Shown here: positions 26,162 to 33,566 of the stretch, piece after piece
Numbering within the stretch: position 1 is the first letter of the stretch
How the letters are laid out: each line of letters starts with the position of its first letter
NCBI GenBank assembly: GCA_036563665.1
Contig: DATCLY010000045.1
Coordinates: 47,003-111,002, forward strand
Direction: 5' to 3'
Origin: FEN-1219 sp036563665
GTDB lineage: Bacteria; Pseudomonadota; Gammaproteobacteria; Steroidobacterales; Rariloculaceae
Length of the DNA: 64,000 bases
The notes under the pieces: generated by a model
Seen by the model: the letters and a program-made list of their open reading frames with translations, nothing else
What the model was told of the DNA's origin: nothing
The model's database searches: none
Made by a program: the position numbers and the translations under genes

Positions 26162-27091
26162 ATGGCGAGATTGACCGGCAACGAGCGCGCGATCGTGGTG
26201 ACCGCGTTGCGGCACGCGGTGCCGTACATCCGCGTGTACAAGCGCAAGGTGTTCGTGCTGAAGGCCGGCGGCGACGCCTTCGTGTCGCCCGAGACCACGC
26301 GCGCCTTCATGGAGCAGATCGCGATCCTGCACCAGGTGGGCATCCGCGTGGTGCTCGTGCACGGCGGCGGCCCGCAGTCCACAGAGCTCGCGAAGCGGCT
26401 GGGCCTCTCGAGCACGTTCGTGGACGGGCGGCGCGTCACCGACGCCGACACGCTCGCCGTGTCCACTTATGTGCTGAACGGCGAGATCAACACCCGGATC
26501 GTGGCGGCCGCCCGCGCGCTCGGCCTGCCCGCGCTGGGGCTCTCGGGCGTCGACTGCGGCTTCATCAAGGCCCGCAAGCGCCCGCCCGTGACGCGTGCGT
26601 CCGGCGACACCGTGGACTACGGGTTCGTGGGCGACATCGTGGGCGTGGACGCGAGCCTGCTCGCGCAGCAGCTCGACAACGACCTCGTGCCCATCGTGAG
26701 CCCGCTGTCCGCGGACGACGAAGGCACGCTGCTCAACATCAACGCCGACACCGTGGCCGCCGCCATCGCCTGCGCGCTGAAAGCCGAGAAGCTCATCCTC
26801 GCGACCGGCGTGCCGGGTATCCTCGAGTCGCTCGAGGACCCCCGCTCGCTGATCTCCTACATCGATCGCGCGGGGCTCGCGCGCCTCAAGCAAGAGGGCA
26901 AGATCGCGGGCGGCATGCTGCCGAAGGCCGCGGCCATCGAGCAGGCGCTCGCGGGCGGCGTGCCGCGCGTGCACGTGATCTCGTACAGCATGCCGGACAG
27001 CCTCCTGCTCGAGGTGTTCACCAACGAGGGCACCGGCACGCTGGTGGTGGACGACATCAAACACCTCTCGCCCGAGGAGCAGCAGAGCTGA
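26162..27091 (+). CDS. argB: N-acylglutamate kinase
   Basis: This 309-residue amino-acid kinase phosphorylates N-acylglutamate. VFVLKAGGDAF and VLVHGGGPQSTELA form the ATP and substrate loops, and GRRVTDADTLAVSTYVLNGE, NINADTVAAAIA and GKIAGGMLPK are family motifs. It has no C-terminal GNAT acetyltransferase domain, unlike the bifunctional ArgA/B of Xanthomonas, so this operon encodes no acyl donor enzyme. GLSGVDCGFI replaces the usual 'G.DG' loop. It lies two bases after argF' and seven before argH. Confidence 0.9.
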   Translation: MARLTGNERAIVVTALRHAVPYIRVYKRKVFVLKAGGDAFVSPETTRAFMEQIAILHQVGIRVVLVHGGGPQSTELAKRLGLSSTFVDGRRVTDADTLAVSTYVLNGEINTRIVAAARALGLPALGLSGVDCGFIKARKRPPVTRASGDTVDYGFVGDIVGVDASLLAQQLDNDLVPIVSPLSADDEGTLLNINADTVAAAIACALKAEKLILATGVPGILESLEDPRSLISYIDRAGLARLKQEGKIAGGMLPKAAAIEQALAGGVPRVHVISYSMPDSLLLEVFTNEGTGTLVVDDIKHLSPEEQQS

Positions 27092-27098
27092 GCGGCCG

Positions 27099-28289
27099 AT
27101 GACGCTGTGGGACAAAGGCGTGCCGCTCGACGAGCGGATCCTGAAGTTCACGGCCGGCGAGGACCACCGGCTGGACGAGCGGCTCGTGCCCTACGACGTG
27201 CGGGCGTCGAGCGCGCACGCGCGCATGCTCGCGAAGCAGGGGCTGCTGTCGGCCGCGGACTGCGAGGCGATCTGCCGGGGCCTCGCCGCGCTCGGCGAGG
27301 CGCACGCCAGGGGCGAATGGCACATCGAGCTCGCCGACGAGGACGTGCACGGCGCGCTCGAGCGGCGCCTCGTCGCGGCCATCGGCAAGGCGGGCGAACG
27401 TATCCATCTCGGCCGCTCGCGCAACGACCAGGTGCTCGCCGCGCTCAGGCTCTACCTGCGCGACGCGATCGGGCACCTCGCGGGCCGCGTGGGCGAGGTG
27501 GTCGCCGCGCTCGAGACGCTCGCCGCCGAGCAGGGCGACATCCCGCTGCCCGGCTACACCCACATGCAGCCCGCCATGCCGAGCTCGGTGGCGCTCTGGG
27601 CCCGCGGCTTCGCCGCCGAGCTCGAGGACGACCGCGCGGGCCTTACGCGCGTGCTCGAGCGCAGCGACTCGAATCCGCTGGGCTCCGCCGCCGGCTACGG
27701 CGTGCCCGGCCTGCCGCTCGATCGCGAGGCGACGCGCGCGGCGCTCGGCTTCAAGCGCGTGCAGGAGCCCGTCACCGCCGTCCAGCTCTCGCGCGGCAAG
27801 GCGGAGGCGAGCCTGATCTTCGAGCTCGCGCTCGTGGCCGGCGACCTCGGGCGGTTGAGCTCCGACCTCCTGCTCTTCTATACGCGCGAGTTCGCCTACG
27901 TCGACCTGCCGCAGGAGATGACCACGGGGTCGTCCATCATGCCGCAGAAGCGCAACCCCGACGTGTTCGAGCTCGTGCGCGGCGCGCAGGCCACGCTGGT
28001 CGGCGCGCTCGTCGAGACGCTCAACGTGGCCGCGAAGCTCACGTCCGGCTATCACCGCGATCTGCAGCGGCTGAAGGCGCCGCTCTTCCGCAGCATCGAC
28101 CTCGCGGACGACGTGCTCGCGATCATGGCGCACGCGCTGCCGCGCGTGCGCTTCCGGCGCGAGAACATCACGCTCGACGACGAGCTCTTCGCGGCGGAGC
28201 GGGCGAACGCGCTCGTGCTCTCGGAAGGCATCCCGTTCCGCGAGGCCTACCGTCGCATCGCGGCGGAGCTCGCGGCGAAGCGGCGATGA
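27099..28289 (+). CDS. argH: Argininosuccinate lyase, short form
   Basis: This enzyme splits argininosuccinate into arginine and fumarate. At 396 residues it is 50-70 shorter than most ArgH. The catalytic segment GSSIMPQKRNPDVFELVRG is intact, with HLGRSRNDQVLAALRLYLRD and PGYTHMQPAMPSS. The N-terminus lacks the usual 'WGGRF' lead, and the C-terminal domain stops soon after EGIPFREAYRRIAAEL. The remaining core is complete enough to be active. It is the last arg gene; a REP stem-loop follows after 49 bases. Confidence 0.92.
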   Translation: MTLWDKGVPLDERILKFTAGEDHRLDERLVPYDVRASSAHARMLAKQGLLSAADCEAICRGLAALGEAHARGEWHIELADEDVHGALERRLVAAIGKAGERIHLGRSRNDQVLAALRLYLRDAIGHLAGRVGEVVAALETLAAEQGDIPLPGYTHMQPAMPSSVALWARGFAAELEDDRAGLTRVLERSDSNPLGSAAGYGVPGLPLDREATRAALGFKRVQEPVTAVQLSRGKAEASLIFELALVAGDLGRLSSDLLLFYTREFAYVDLPQEMTTGSSIMPQKRNPDVFELVRGAQATLVGALVETLNVAAKLTSGYHRDLQRLKAPLFRSIDLADDVLAIMAHALPRVRFRRENITLDDELFAAERANALVLSEGIPFREAYRRIAAELAAKRR

Positions 28290-28338
28290 GGGTCGGCTGG
28301 ACCTTGCGCGCCGGAGAGCGCAGCCGACGGGATTCGGC

Positions 28339-28414
28339 GGTGGGAGCGGCTTTCCAGCCGCGATCGTTCGGCGCCACCGAAGGAAGAGATCGCGGCTGGA
28401 AAGCCGCTCCCACC
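28339..28414. repeat. REP-like stem-loop (perfect 27-bp arms)
   Basis: The arm starting GGTGGGAGCGGCTTTCC (28339-28365) is repeated as its exact reverse complement at 28388-28414, with a 22-base loop. The same palindromic unit recurs at 33.6 kb and 48.1-48.3 kb, with a variant at 42.1 kb. It separates argH from the lptM-like gene and may act as a terminator or an mRNA 3' stabiliser. Confidence 0.85.
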
Positions 28415-28579
28415 GTGAAGGTTGCGGTGGTCGTGCTGGCGGTCGCGGCGTACGCGGCCCTCGCGGGCTGCGGGCAGAAGGGGCCGCTGTACCTGCCGGG
28501 CTCCCCGGAGGATCCGGCCGCCACCGAGCCCGGCGACGAGGCGGAGGACGTCGACCGCGAGGGGCGCGATGACGGCTAA
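28415..28579 (+). CDS. lptM: LptM-like small lipoprotein (YifL family)
   Basis: This 54-residue lipoprotein has a short hydrophobic signal and the family lipobox block LAGCGQKGPLYLPG. LptM assists assembly of the LptDE lipopolysaccharide translocon. The most compact start is GTG 28415, directly abutting a REP arm. An ATG at 28286, overlapping the argH stop, is also in frame and would put the whole REP stem-loop inside the reading frame. The gene's end overlaps the polA start by 11 bases. Confidence 0.8.
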   Translation: MKVAVVVLAVAAYAALAGCGQKGPLYLPGSPEDPAATEPGDEAEDVDREGRDDG

Positions 28580-31283
28580 GCCGCTGGTCCTCGTCGACGG
28601 CTCCTCGTACCTCTACCGCGCCTTCCACGCGCTGCCGCCCCTGACCACCGCCCAGGGCCGACCCACCGGCGCGGTGTACGGCGTGCTCAACATGCTGCTC
28701 AAGCTCCTCGACGACTACGACGAGCCCGAGCAGGTCGCGGTGGTGTTCGACGCCCCGGGACGAACCTTCCGCGACGACCTGTATGCCGACTACAAGGCGA
28801 ACCGGGCGCCGATGCCGGACGACCTCGCCGTGCAGATCGAGCCACTGCGCGAAGCGATCGACGCGATGGGCATCCCCGTGCTGTCCGTCGAGGGCGTGGA
28901 GGCCGACGACGTGATCGGCACGCTCGCGCGCCAGGCGGCCGACGCGGGCCGCACCTGCGTGATCTCCACGATCGACAAGGACATGGCCCAGCTCGTCGAC
29001 GAGCGCATCGTGCTGGTGAACACCATGGACGGCATCACGCTCGACGCCGAGGGCGTGCGCGCGAAGTTCGGCGTGACGCCCAAGCAGATCACGGATTACC
29101 TCGCGCTCGTGGGCGACACGTCGGACAACATCCCCGGCGTGCCGAAGGTGGGCCAGAAGACGGCCGCCAAGTGGCTCGGCCAGTACGGCGACCTCGAGAC
29201 GCTCAAGCGGCACGCCGACGAGATCCCCGGCAAGGTGGGCGAGAACCTGCGCGCGCATCTGCACGAGCTCGACTTGAACCGCGAGCTCGCGACGATCCGC
29301 TGCGACCTCGAGCTGCCGTTCGGCCTCGAGGCGGTCGCGCGCCGCCCGCCGGAGCGCGAGCGGCTCACGGCGCTCCTGACGGAGCTCGAGTTCGGCCGGC
29401 TGCTGCGCCGGCTGGAGGAGCGGCTCGGCGCGCCGAGCGGCCGCGAGGCGGCCGCCGAGGCGCCGCCCGCCGTCGAGCGGCGCTACGTCACCGTGCTCAC
29501 GGCCGCGGATCTCGACGCGTGGCTCGCGCGGCTCGAGTCGGCCGAGGTCGCCGCCTTCGACCTCGCCACCAGCGGCGACGGCTACATGCGCGCGGAGCTC
29601 GTCGGCATCGCGGTGGCGGTGGCGCCGGGCGAGGCGGCTTACATCCCCGTGGGCCACCGCTATCCCGGAGCGCCCGAGCAGCTCCCGCGGGAGCGCGTGC
29701 TCGAGCGGCTGCGCGGCTGGCTCGAGGGCGGCGCCACGAAGGTCAGCCACCGTGCGAAGTACGACGGCCACGTGCTGCGCGGCTGCGGCATTCGCCTGAG
29801 CGGCGTCGTGCACGACACCGGCCTCGAGTCGTACGTGCTCGACTCCACGGCCACGCGGCACGACGTGGAGCTCACCGCGGCCAAGTACCTGAACGTCCCC
29901 CTGCAGAAGCTCGAGGACGTGGCGGGCAAGGGGGCGCGGCAGCTGCCGCTCGACGAGGTGGACGTCGCGGTCGCCTCGGGCTTCGCGGCGGGCCGCGCCG
30001 ACTGCGCGCTGCGGCTGCACGCCGTGCTCGGCGAGCGGCTGCGGCAGACCGGCGACCTCGCCCGCGTCTACGAGGAGATCGAGCGGCCGCTCGTGCCCGT
30101 GCTGCGCCGCATGGAGGAGGCGGGCGTGCGCATCGACGCCGACATGCTGCGCCGCCAGAGCCAGGAGCTGGCCGAGGCGATGGTCGCGACCGAGCGCGCC
30201 GCCTACGCCGAGGCCGGCGGGCCGTTCATGCTGAGCTCGCCGAAGCAGCTCCAGGAGGTGCTGTACGAGCGCCTCCACCTGCCGATCCTCGGCAAGACGC
30301 CGAAGGGCCAGCCCTCCACGGCCGAGGACGTGCTCGAGCAGCTCGCGGCGGCCGGCTTCGCGCTGCCGCGGCTCGTGCTCGAGTACCGCGCGCTCGCGAA
30401 GCTCAAGTCGACGTACACGGACCGGCTGCCCCGCGAGGTGGATCCGCGCACCGGGCGGGTCCACACCACGTATCACCAGGCGGTCGCGGCCACGGGCCGG
30501 CTGTCCTCGTCCGATCCGAACCTGCAGAACATCCCCATCCGCACGCCGCAGGGCCGCCGCATCCGCCAGGCGTTCGTCGCGCCGCCGGGCTACCGGCTCG
30601 TGGCGGCTGACTACTCGCAGATCGAGCTGAGGATCATGGCGCACCTGTCCCGCGACGAGGGGCTGCTCGCCGCCTTCGCCGCGCAGGAGGACATCCACAG
30701 GGCCACGGCCGCCGAGGTCTTCGGCACGGCCCGCGACGCCGTGACCGCGGACCAGCGCCGCAAGGCGAAGGCCATCAACTTCGGCCTGATCTACGGCATG
30801 TCGGCCTTCGGGCTGGCGAAGCAGCTCGGCATCGACCGGCACGAGGCGCAACGCTACGTCGACCGCTATTTCGAGCGGTATCCGGGCGTCAAGCGCTACA
30901 TGGACGAGACCCGCCAGCAGGCGCGCACCGACGGGTACGTTTCCACGGTGTTCGGGCGCAGGCTCTATCTGCCCGAGATCAACTCCCGCAACCCCCAGCG
31001 GCGCCAGTACGCCGAGCGCAGCGCGATCAACGCCCCCATGCAGGGGAGCGCGGCGGACATCATCAAACGGGCCATGATCGCCGTGGACGCGCACCTCGCG
31101 GAGGCCGGCCTGGACGCCCGGCTCATCATGCAGGTGCACGACGAGCTCGTGCTCGAGGTGGCGGAGCCCATCGCCGAGCGCGTGGCGGACGCCGTCCGGC
31201 GGATCATGGAGGGCGCCGCGGACCTCGCCGTGCCCCTCAAGGTGGACACGGGGGTGGGCGCCAACTGGGACGAGGCGCACTGA
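28569..31283 (+). CDS. polA: DNA polymerase I, proofreading site degenerate
   Basis: This 904-residue repair and replication polymerase has the 5' nuclease domain (LVLVDGSSYLYRAFHALPP, DYLALVGDTSDNIPGVP), the 3'-5' exonuclease-like domain and an intact polymerase domain (VAADYSQIELRIMAHLS, RRKAKAINFGLIYGMS, MQVHDELVLEV). In the exonuclease domain the Exo I Glu is Ala (FDLATSG, Asp331/Ala333). Exo II has KYD without the usual Asn. Exo III Tyr-x3-Asp reads Phe472-AAG-Arg476. These match losses seen in proofreading-deficient Pol I such as Taq. ATG 28569 gives the standard N-terminus. Confidence 0.95.
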   Translation: MTAKPLVLVDGSSYLYRAFHALPPLTTAQGRPTGAVYGVLNMLLKLLDDYDEPEQVAVVFDAPGRTFRDDLYADYKANRAPMPDDLAVQIEPLREAIDAMGIPVLSVEGVEADDVIGTLARQAADAGRTCVISTIDKDMAQLVDERIVLVNTMDGITLDAEGVRAKFGVTPKQITDYLALVGDTSDNIPGVPKVGQKTAAKWLGQYGDLETLKRHADEIPGKVGENLRAHLHELDLNRELATIRCDLELPFGLEAVARRPPERERLTALLTELEFGRLLRRLEERLGAPSGREAAAEAPPAVERRYVTVLTAADLDAWLARLESAEVAAFDLATSGDGYMRAELVGIAVAVAPGEAAYIPVGHRYPGAPEQLPRERVLERLRGWLEGGATKVSHRAKYDGHVLRGCGIRLSGVVHDTGLESYVLDSTATRHDVELTAAKYLNVPLQKLEDVAGKGARQLPLDEVDVAVASGFAAGRADCALRLHAVLGERLRQTGDLARVYEEIERPLVPVLRRMEEAGVRIDADMLRRQSQELAEAMVATERAAYAEAGGPFMLSSPKQLQEVLYERLHLPILGKTPKGQPSTAEDVLEQLAAAGFALPRLVLEYRALAKLKSTYTDRLPREVDPRTGRVHTTYHQAVAATGRLSSSDPNLQNIPIRTPQGRRIRQAFVAPPGYRLVAADYSQIELRIMAHLSRDEGLLAAFAAQEDIHRATAAEVFGTARDAVTADQRRKAKAINFGLIYGMSAFGLAKQLGIDRHEAQRYVDRYFERYPGVKRYMDETRQQARTDGYVSTVFGRRLYLPEINSRNPQRRQYAERSAINAPMQGSAADIIKRAMIAVDAHLAEAGLDARLIMQVHDELVLEVAEPIAERVADAVRRIMEGAADLAVPLKVDTGVGANWDEAH

Positions 31284-31299
31284 CGCGGCCCGGGCCGGG

Positions 31300-31326
31300 G
31301 AACTTCCCCGAAAGCGCCCTGCCTAA
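31300..31326 (+). promoter_or_regulatory. Sigma-E/AlgU-like promoter downstream of polA
   Basis: GAACTT (31300-31305), 16 bases, then CCTAA (31322-31326) resembles the extracytoplasmic sigma-E/sigma-22 consensus GAACTT-N16-TCTGA. The -35 is perfect and the -10 matches at three of five positions. It lies in the gap between polA and the convergent engB gene, where enterobacteria keep Spot 42 and Pseudomonas keeps the sigma-22-dependent ErsA RNA. The -35 also overlaps a GGGGAACTTCCCC dyad. Confidence 0.45.
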
Positions 31327-31330
31327 CGTG

Positions 31331-31446
31331 ACGTGCCCCCCAAAGGGGCCCCGCTATCCTCCCTGAGCGGGCTTGTTTCCCGGTTACCCCACCGGGACTC
31401 TAGGCCCCGGGTGTGTCCCCTGAATCCCGCACCCGGGGCCTTCTTT
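31331..31446 (+). ncRNA. Candidate small RNA in the Spot 42/ErsA position
   Basis: Between polA and engB, a predicted RNA of about 115 bases would start near 31331 and end at a GC-rich hairpin. It contains CCCC-CAAA-GGGG, then CCCGCT-loop-AGCGGG (31350-31371) whose loop ATCCTCCCTG exposes a CCUCC anti-Shine-Dalgarno core, then TCCCGGT-TACCCC-ACCGGGA (31378-31397), then the terminator. Synteny, the sigma-E-like promoter, the exposed C/U-rich loop and the terminator support it; I have no sequence match to a known RNA. Confidence 0.45.
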
Positions 31447-32019
31447 CTCCTCGAGCCACCCTTCGAGCCGTTCCCGCGCCTGCGCGACGCCGTCGCGCCG
31501 CAGGGCCGAGAACAGGATGGCGTTGTCCGGTCCGCCGAGCCGCGCGGCCGCCTCCCGCTGCCGCTCGAGCGCCTGCCCGCGGGGCAGCTTGTCGGCCTTG
31601 GTCAGCAGCGCCACCACCGGCAGCCCCAGCCGCTCGGCCCAGGCGAGCATCTGCTCGTCCTGCTCCCCGAGCCCGCGGCGCACGTCCACGGTCAGCAGTA
31701 GCCCGGCGAGCGAGCGCCGTCCCTCGAAGTACGCCGCGAGCAGCCGGCGCCAGCGCTCCCGCACGTCGGGCGTCACCCGGGCGTAGCCGTACCCCGGCAA
31801 GTCCACGATCCGCCTGCCCGGCGCGATCTCGAAGAAGTTCACGAGCTGCGTGCGGCCGGGCGTCTTGCTCACTCGCGCGAGCTTGCGGGCACCGAAGATC
31901 GCGTTGATGGCGCTCGATTTGCCCGAGTTCGAGCGGCCCACGAAGGCGACCTCGCGGCCCTCGTCGCGGGGAAAATCGCTCGCGCTCGCGGCGCTTTTCA
32001 CGAACTTCGGAGCGCTCAC
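31384..32019 (-). CDS. engB: Ribosome biogenesis GTPase EngB/YsxC
   Basis: This 211-residue essential GTPase assists assembly of the large ribosomal subunit. G1 GRSNSGKSS, G2 KTPGRTQLVNFFE, G3 DLPGYGYA and G4 TKADK are complete. I use GTG 32019 (SAPKFVKSAASASDFP), which matches the family start; an ATG at 32118 would add 33 residues unlike EngB. The last 20 residues (after LEGWLEEKEGP) are encoded opposite the candidate sRNA and its terminator, an unusual C-terminal extension. It is divergent from cytochrome c4. Confidence 0.88.
   Translation of the reverse strand: MSAPKFVKSAASASDFPRDEGREVAFVGRSNSGKSSAINAIFGARKLARVSKTPGRTQLVNFFEIAPGRRIVDLPGYGYARVTPDVRERWRRLLAAYFEGRRSLAGLLLTVDVRRGLGEQDEQMLAWAERLGLPVVALLTKADKLPRGQALERQREAAARLGGPDNAILFSALRRDGVAQARERLEGWLEEKEGPGCGIQGTHPGPRVPVG
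31403..31446 (+). terminator. Intrinsic terminator after polA / candidate sRNA
   Basis: GGCCCCGGGTG (31403-31413) pairs with CACCCGGGGCC (31430-31440), followed by TTCTTT. The arms are 11 bp and almost all G:C. The hairpin lies inside the last codons of engB on the other strand. Confidence 0.7.
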
Positions 32020-32057
32020 TGCCCGGCGGCGCGCTGCTTCGGCACGGAGCGTTAGTG

Positions 32058-32063
32058 TACAAT
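32058..32063 (+). promoter_or_regulatory. -10 element of the cytochrome c4 gene
   Basis: TACAAT preceded by TG lies about 38 bases before the GTG start of the cytochrome gene and is the only good -10 in the divergent gap with engB. No clear -35 is seen. Confidence 0.5.
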
Positions 32064-32101
32064 CGGCGCCCGTTTCGGCAGTCGACGGATCGGATCGCGG
32101 C

Positions 32102-32791
32102 GTGCAAGCAGCGGACATCTCAACGGAACTCCACAGGAACCGGCCGCGAGGCCGGTTTTGGCGTCACTGGCTCGCCGTCGCGATCGCGGTCGGCGCGAGC
32201 GCCACGGCGGTGGCGCAAACCACCGCGGACACGCCTCCCGCGACGGGCTCGATCGAGGCCGGCAAGACGAAGGCATCGACCTGCGCGGCCTGCCACGGCG
32301 TGGACGGCAACAGCGTCACGCCCGAGTGGCCCAGCCTCGCCGGCCAGCACGCGAGCTACATCGTCAAGCAGCTCAAGGCGTTCCAGAGCGGCGAGCGCAC
32401 GGACGTGCAGATGACGCCGTTCGCGATGGCGCTCACCGAGCAGGACATGCTGGACCTCGCGGCCTACTTCGAGGCGCAGAAGCCGGTGCCCCGCGGCGCA
32501 GATCCCGAGCTCGTGAGCCTCGGCCAGCAGATCTACCGCGGCGGCGTTCCGGAGCGCGGCATCGCCGCCTGCATCGCCTGCCATGGGCCGCGCGGCCAGG
32601 GCAACCCGCTCGCCGCGTATCCCAAGATCAGCGGCCAGCACGCCGCCTACGTCGCGAAGCAGCTCAACGCGTACGCGGCGGGCGAGCGGCGCTCGGACGC
32701 GGACGTGAATCAGATGATGCGCAACGTCTCGGAGATGCTGCTGCCCGACGAGATCCGCGCGCTCGCGAGCTACGTGCAGGGGCTGCGCTGA
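32102..32791 (+). CDS. Dihaem cytochrome c4
   Basis: This 229-residue periplasmic cytochrome has two c-type haem motifs, CAACH and CIACH, in two similar domains (TPEWPSLAGQHASYIVKQL and YPKISGQHAAYVAKQL), the c4 pattern. It carries electrons to terminal oxidases. The signal peptide (WLAVAIAVGASATAVAQ) has an unusually long n-region if GTG 32102 is the start, but no other in-frame start exists. A GNRA-capped hairpin falls within the first codons. The engB-c4-dsbA neighbourhood matches Pseudomonas. Confidence 0.88.
   Translation: MQAADISTELHRNRPRGRFWRHWLAVAIAVGASATAVAQTTADTPPATGSIEAGKTKASTCAACHGVDGNSVTPEWPSLAGQHASYIVKQLKAFQSGERTDVQMTPFAMALTEQDMLDLAAYFEAQKPVPRGADPELVSLGQQIYRGGVPERGIAACIACHGPRGQGNPLAAYPKISGQHAAYVAKQLNAYAAGERRSDADVNQMMRNVSEMLLPDEIRALASYVQGLR
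32138..32157 (+). other. Stable hairpin with GCGA tetraloop in the 5' end of the c4 gene
   Basis: AACCGGCC-GCGA-GGCCGGTT is a perfect 8-bp stem closed by a GNRA tetraloop, followed by TT. It lies 36 bases after the GTG start, in the region encoding the signal-peptide n-region. It may slow translation or be a leader hairpin if the true start differs. Confidence 0.6.
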
Positions 32792-32819
32792 TCCGCGGCG
32801 CCCTGCGAGGGAGGACCGC

Positions 32820-33560
32820 ATGATCCGCTACGTCGTCTTGCTCGCCCTCGCCGCCCTCGCCGCCTGCGAAGGCACGGATCCCGCCGCGGAGCGCGCCGGC
32901 GACGACGCGGACCGCGCGGCGCAGTCGGCCACGCTCGAAGCCGAGCCCGACGCGGAGGCGGAGGACGCCCCCGACTCGGCGGAATGGGTGCTGAACGCCC
33001 ACTACCGCCGCCTCGCCCCCACCCAGCCCACGAGCTCGAGCCCCACCGAGGTCGAAGTGGCCGAGGTGTTCTGGTACGGCTGCCCGCACTGCAACGCGTT
33101 CGAGCCGTATCTCGAGCGCTGGCAGGCGTCGACGCCCCACTACGTGAGCTTCGTGCGCATCCCGGCCGTCTGGAACCCGCTGCTGCAGCTGCACGCGCGG
33201 GCGTTCTACACGGCCAAGGAGCTCGGCAAGCTCGAGGAGATGCACGCCGAGTTCTTCCGTGAGATACACGAGCGACACAACCCGCTCGACACCGAGGAGC
33301 GGTTGGCCGAGTTCTTCGGCCGCTTCGGCGTGGACCGCGCCACCTTCGAGCAGGCGTTCGACTCCTACGCGGTCCATCAGGGCCTGCAGCGCGCGGAGGA
33401 GCTGAACCGCCGCTATCGCATCGACAGCGTGCCCACGATCGTGGTCAACGGGAAGTACACGTCGAACGCCACGATGGCGGGTGACTACGATCGCCTGCTC
33501 TCGCTGGTCGACTTCCTCGCGGAATCCGAGCACACGCCCGAGCAACGCGACGGCGCGTAG
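32820..33560 (+). CDS. dsbA: Thiol:disulfide interchange protein DsbA
   Basis: This 246-residue periplasmic oxidase has the active site FWYGCPHCNAFEPYL and the cis-proline region SVPTIVVNGKY. The N-terminus MIRYVVLLALAALAAC has a lipobox, so this DsbA is probably anchored as a lipoprotein, with an acidic spacer of about 35 residues (DDADRA, AEPDAEAEDAPDS) before the thioredoxin fold. A strong AGGGAGG precedes ATG 32820. It follows cytochrome c4 by 28 bases and may help mature periplasmic redox proteins. Confidence 0.92.
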   Translation: MIRYVVLLALAALAACEGTDPAAERAGDDADRAAQSATLEAEPDAEAEDAPDSAEWVLNAHYRRLAPTQPTSSSPTEVEVAEVFWYGCPHCNAFEPYLERWQASTPHYVSFVRIPAVWNPLLQLHARAFYTAKELGKLEEMHAEFFREIHERHNPLDTEERLAEFFGRFGVDRATFEQAFDSYAVHQGLQRAEELNRRYRIDSVPTIVVNGKYTSNATMAGDYDRLLSLVDFLAESEHTPEQRDGA

Positions 33561-33566
33561 CCGAAG

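Noticed and set aside
27057..31280. About 1400-codon open frame antisense to argH and polA
   Set aside because: Again a GC-skew shadow; no signal, domain or start context, and it overlaps well-conserved genes.
32020..32118. Upstream ATG for engB at 32118
   Set aside because: It would add 33 residues unlike EngB and reach past the cytochrome c4 promoter; GTG 32019 matches the family N-terminus.
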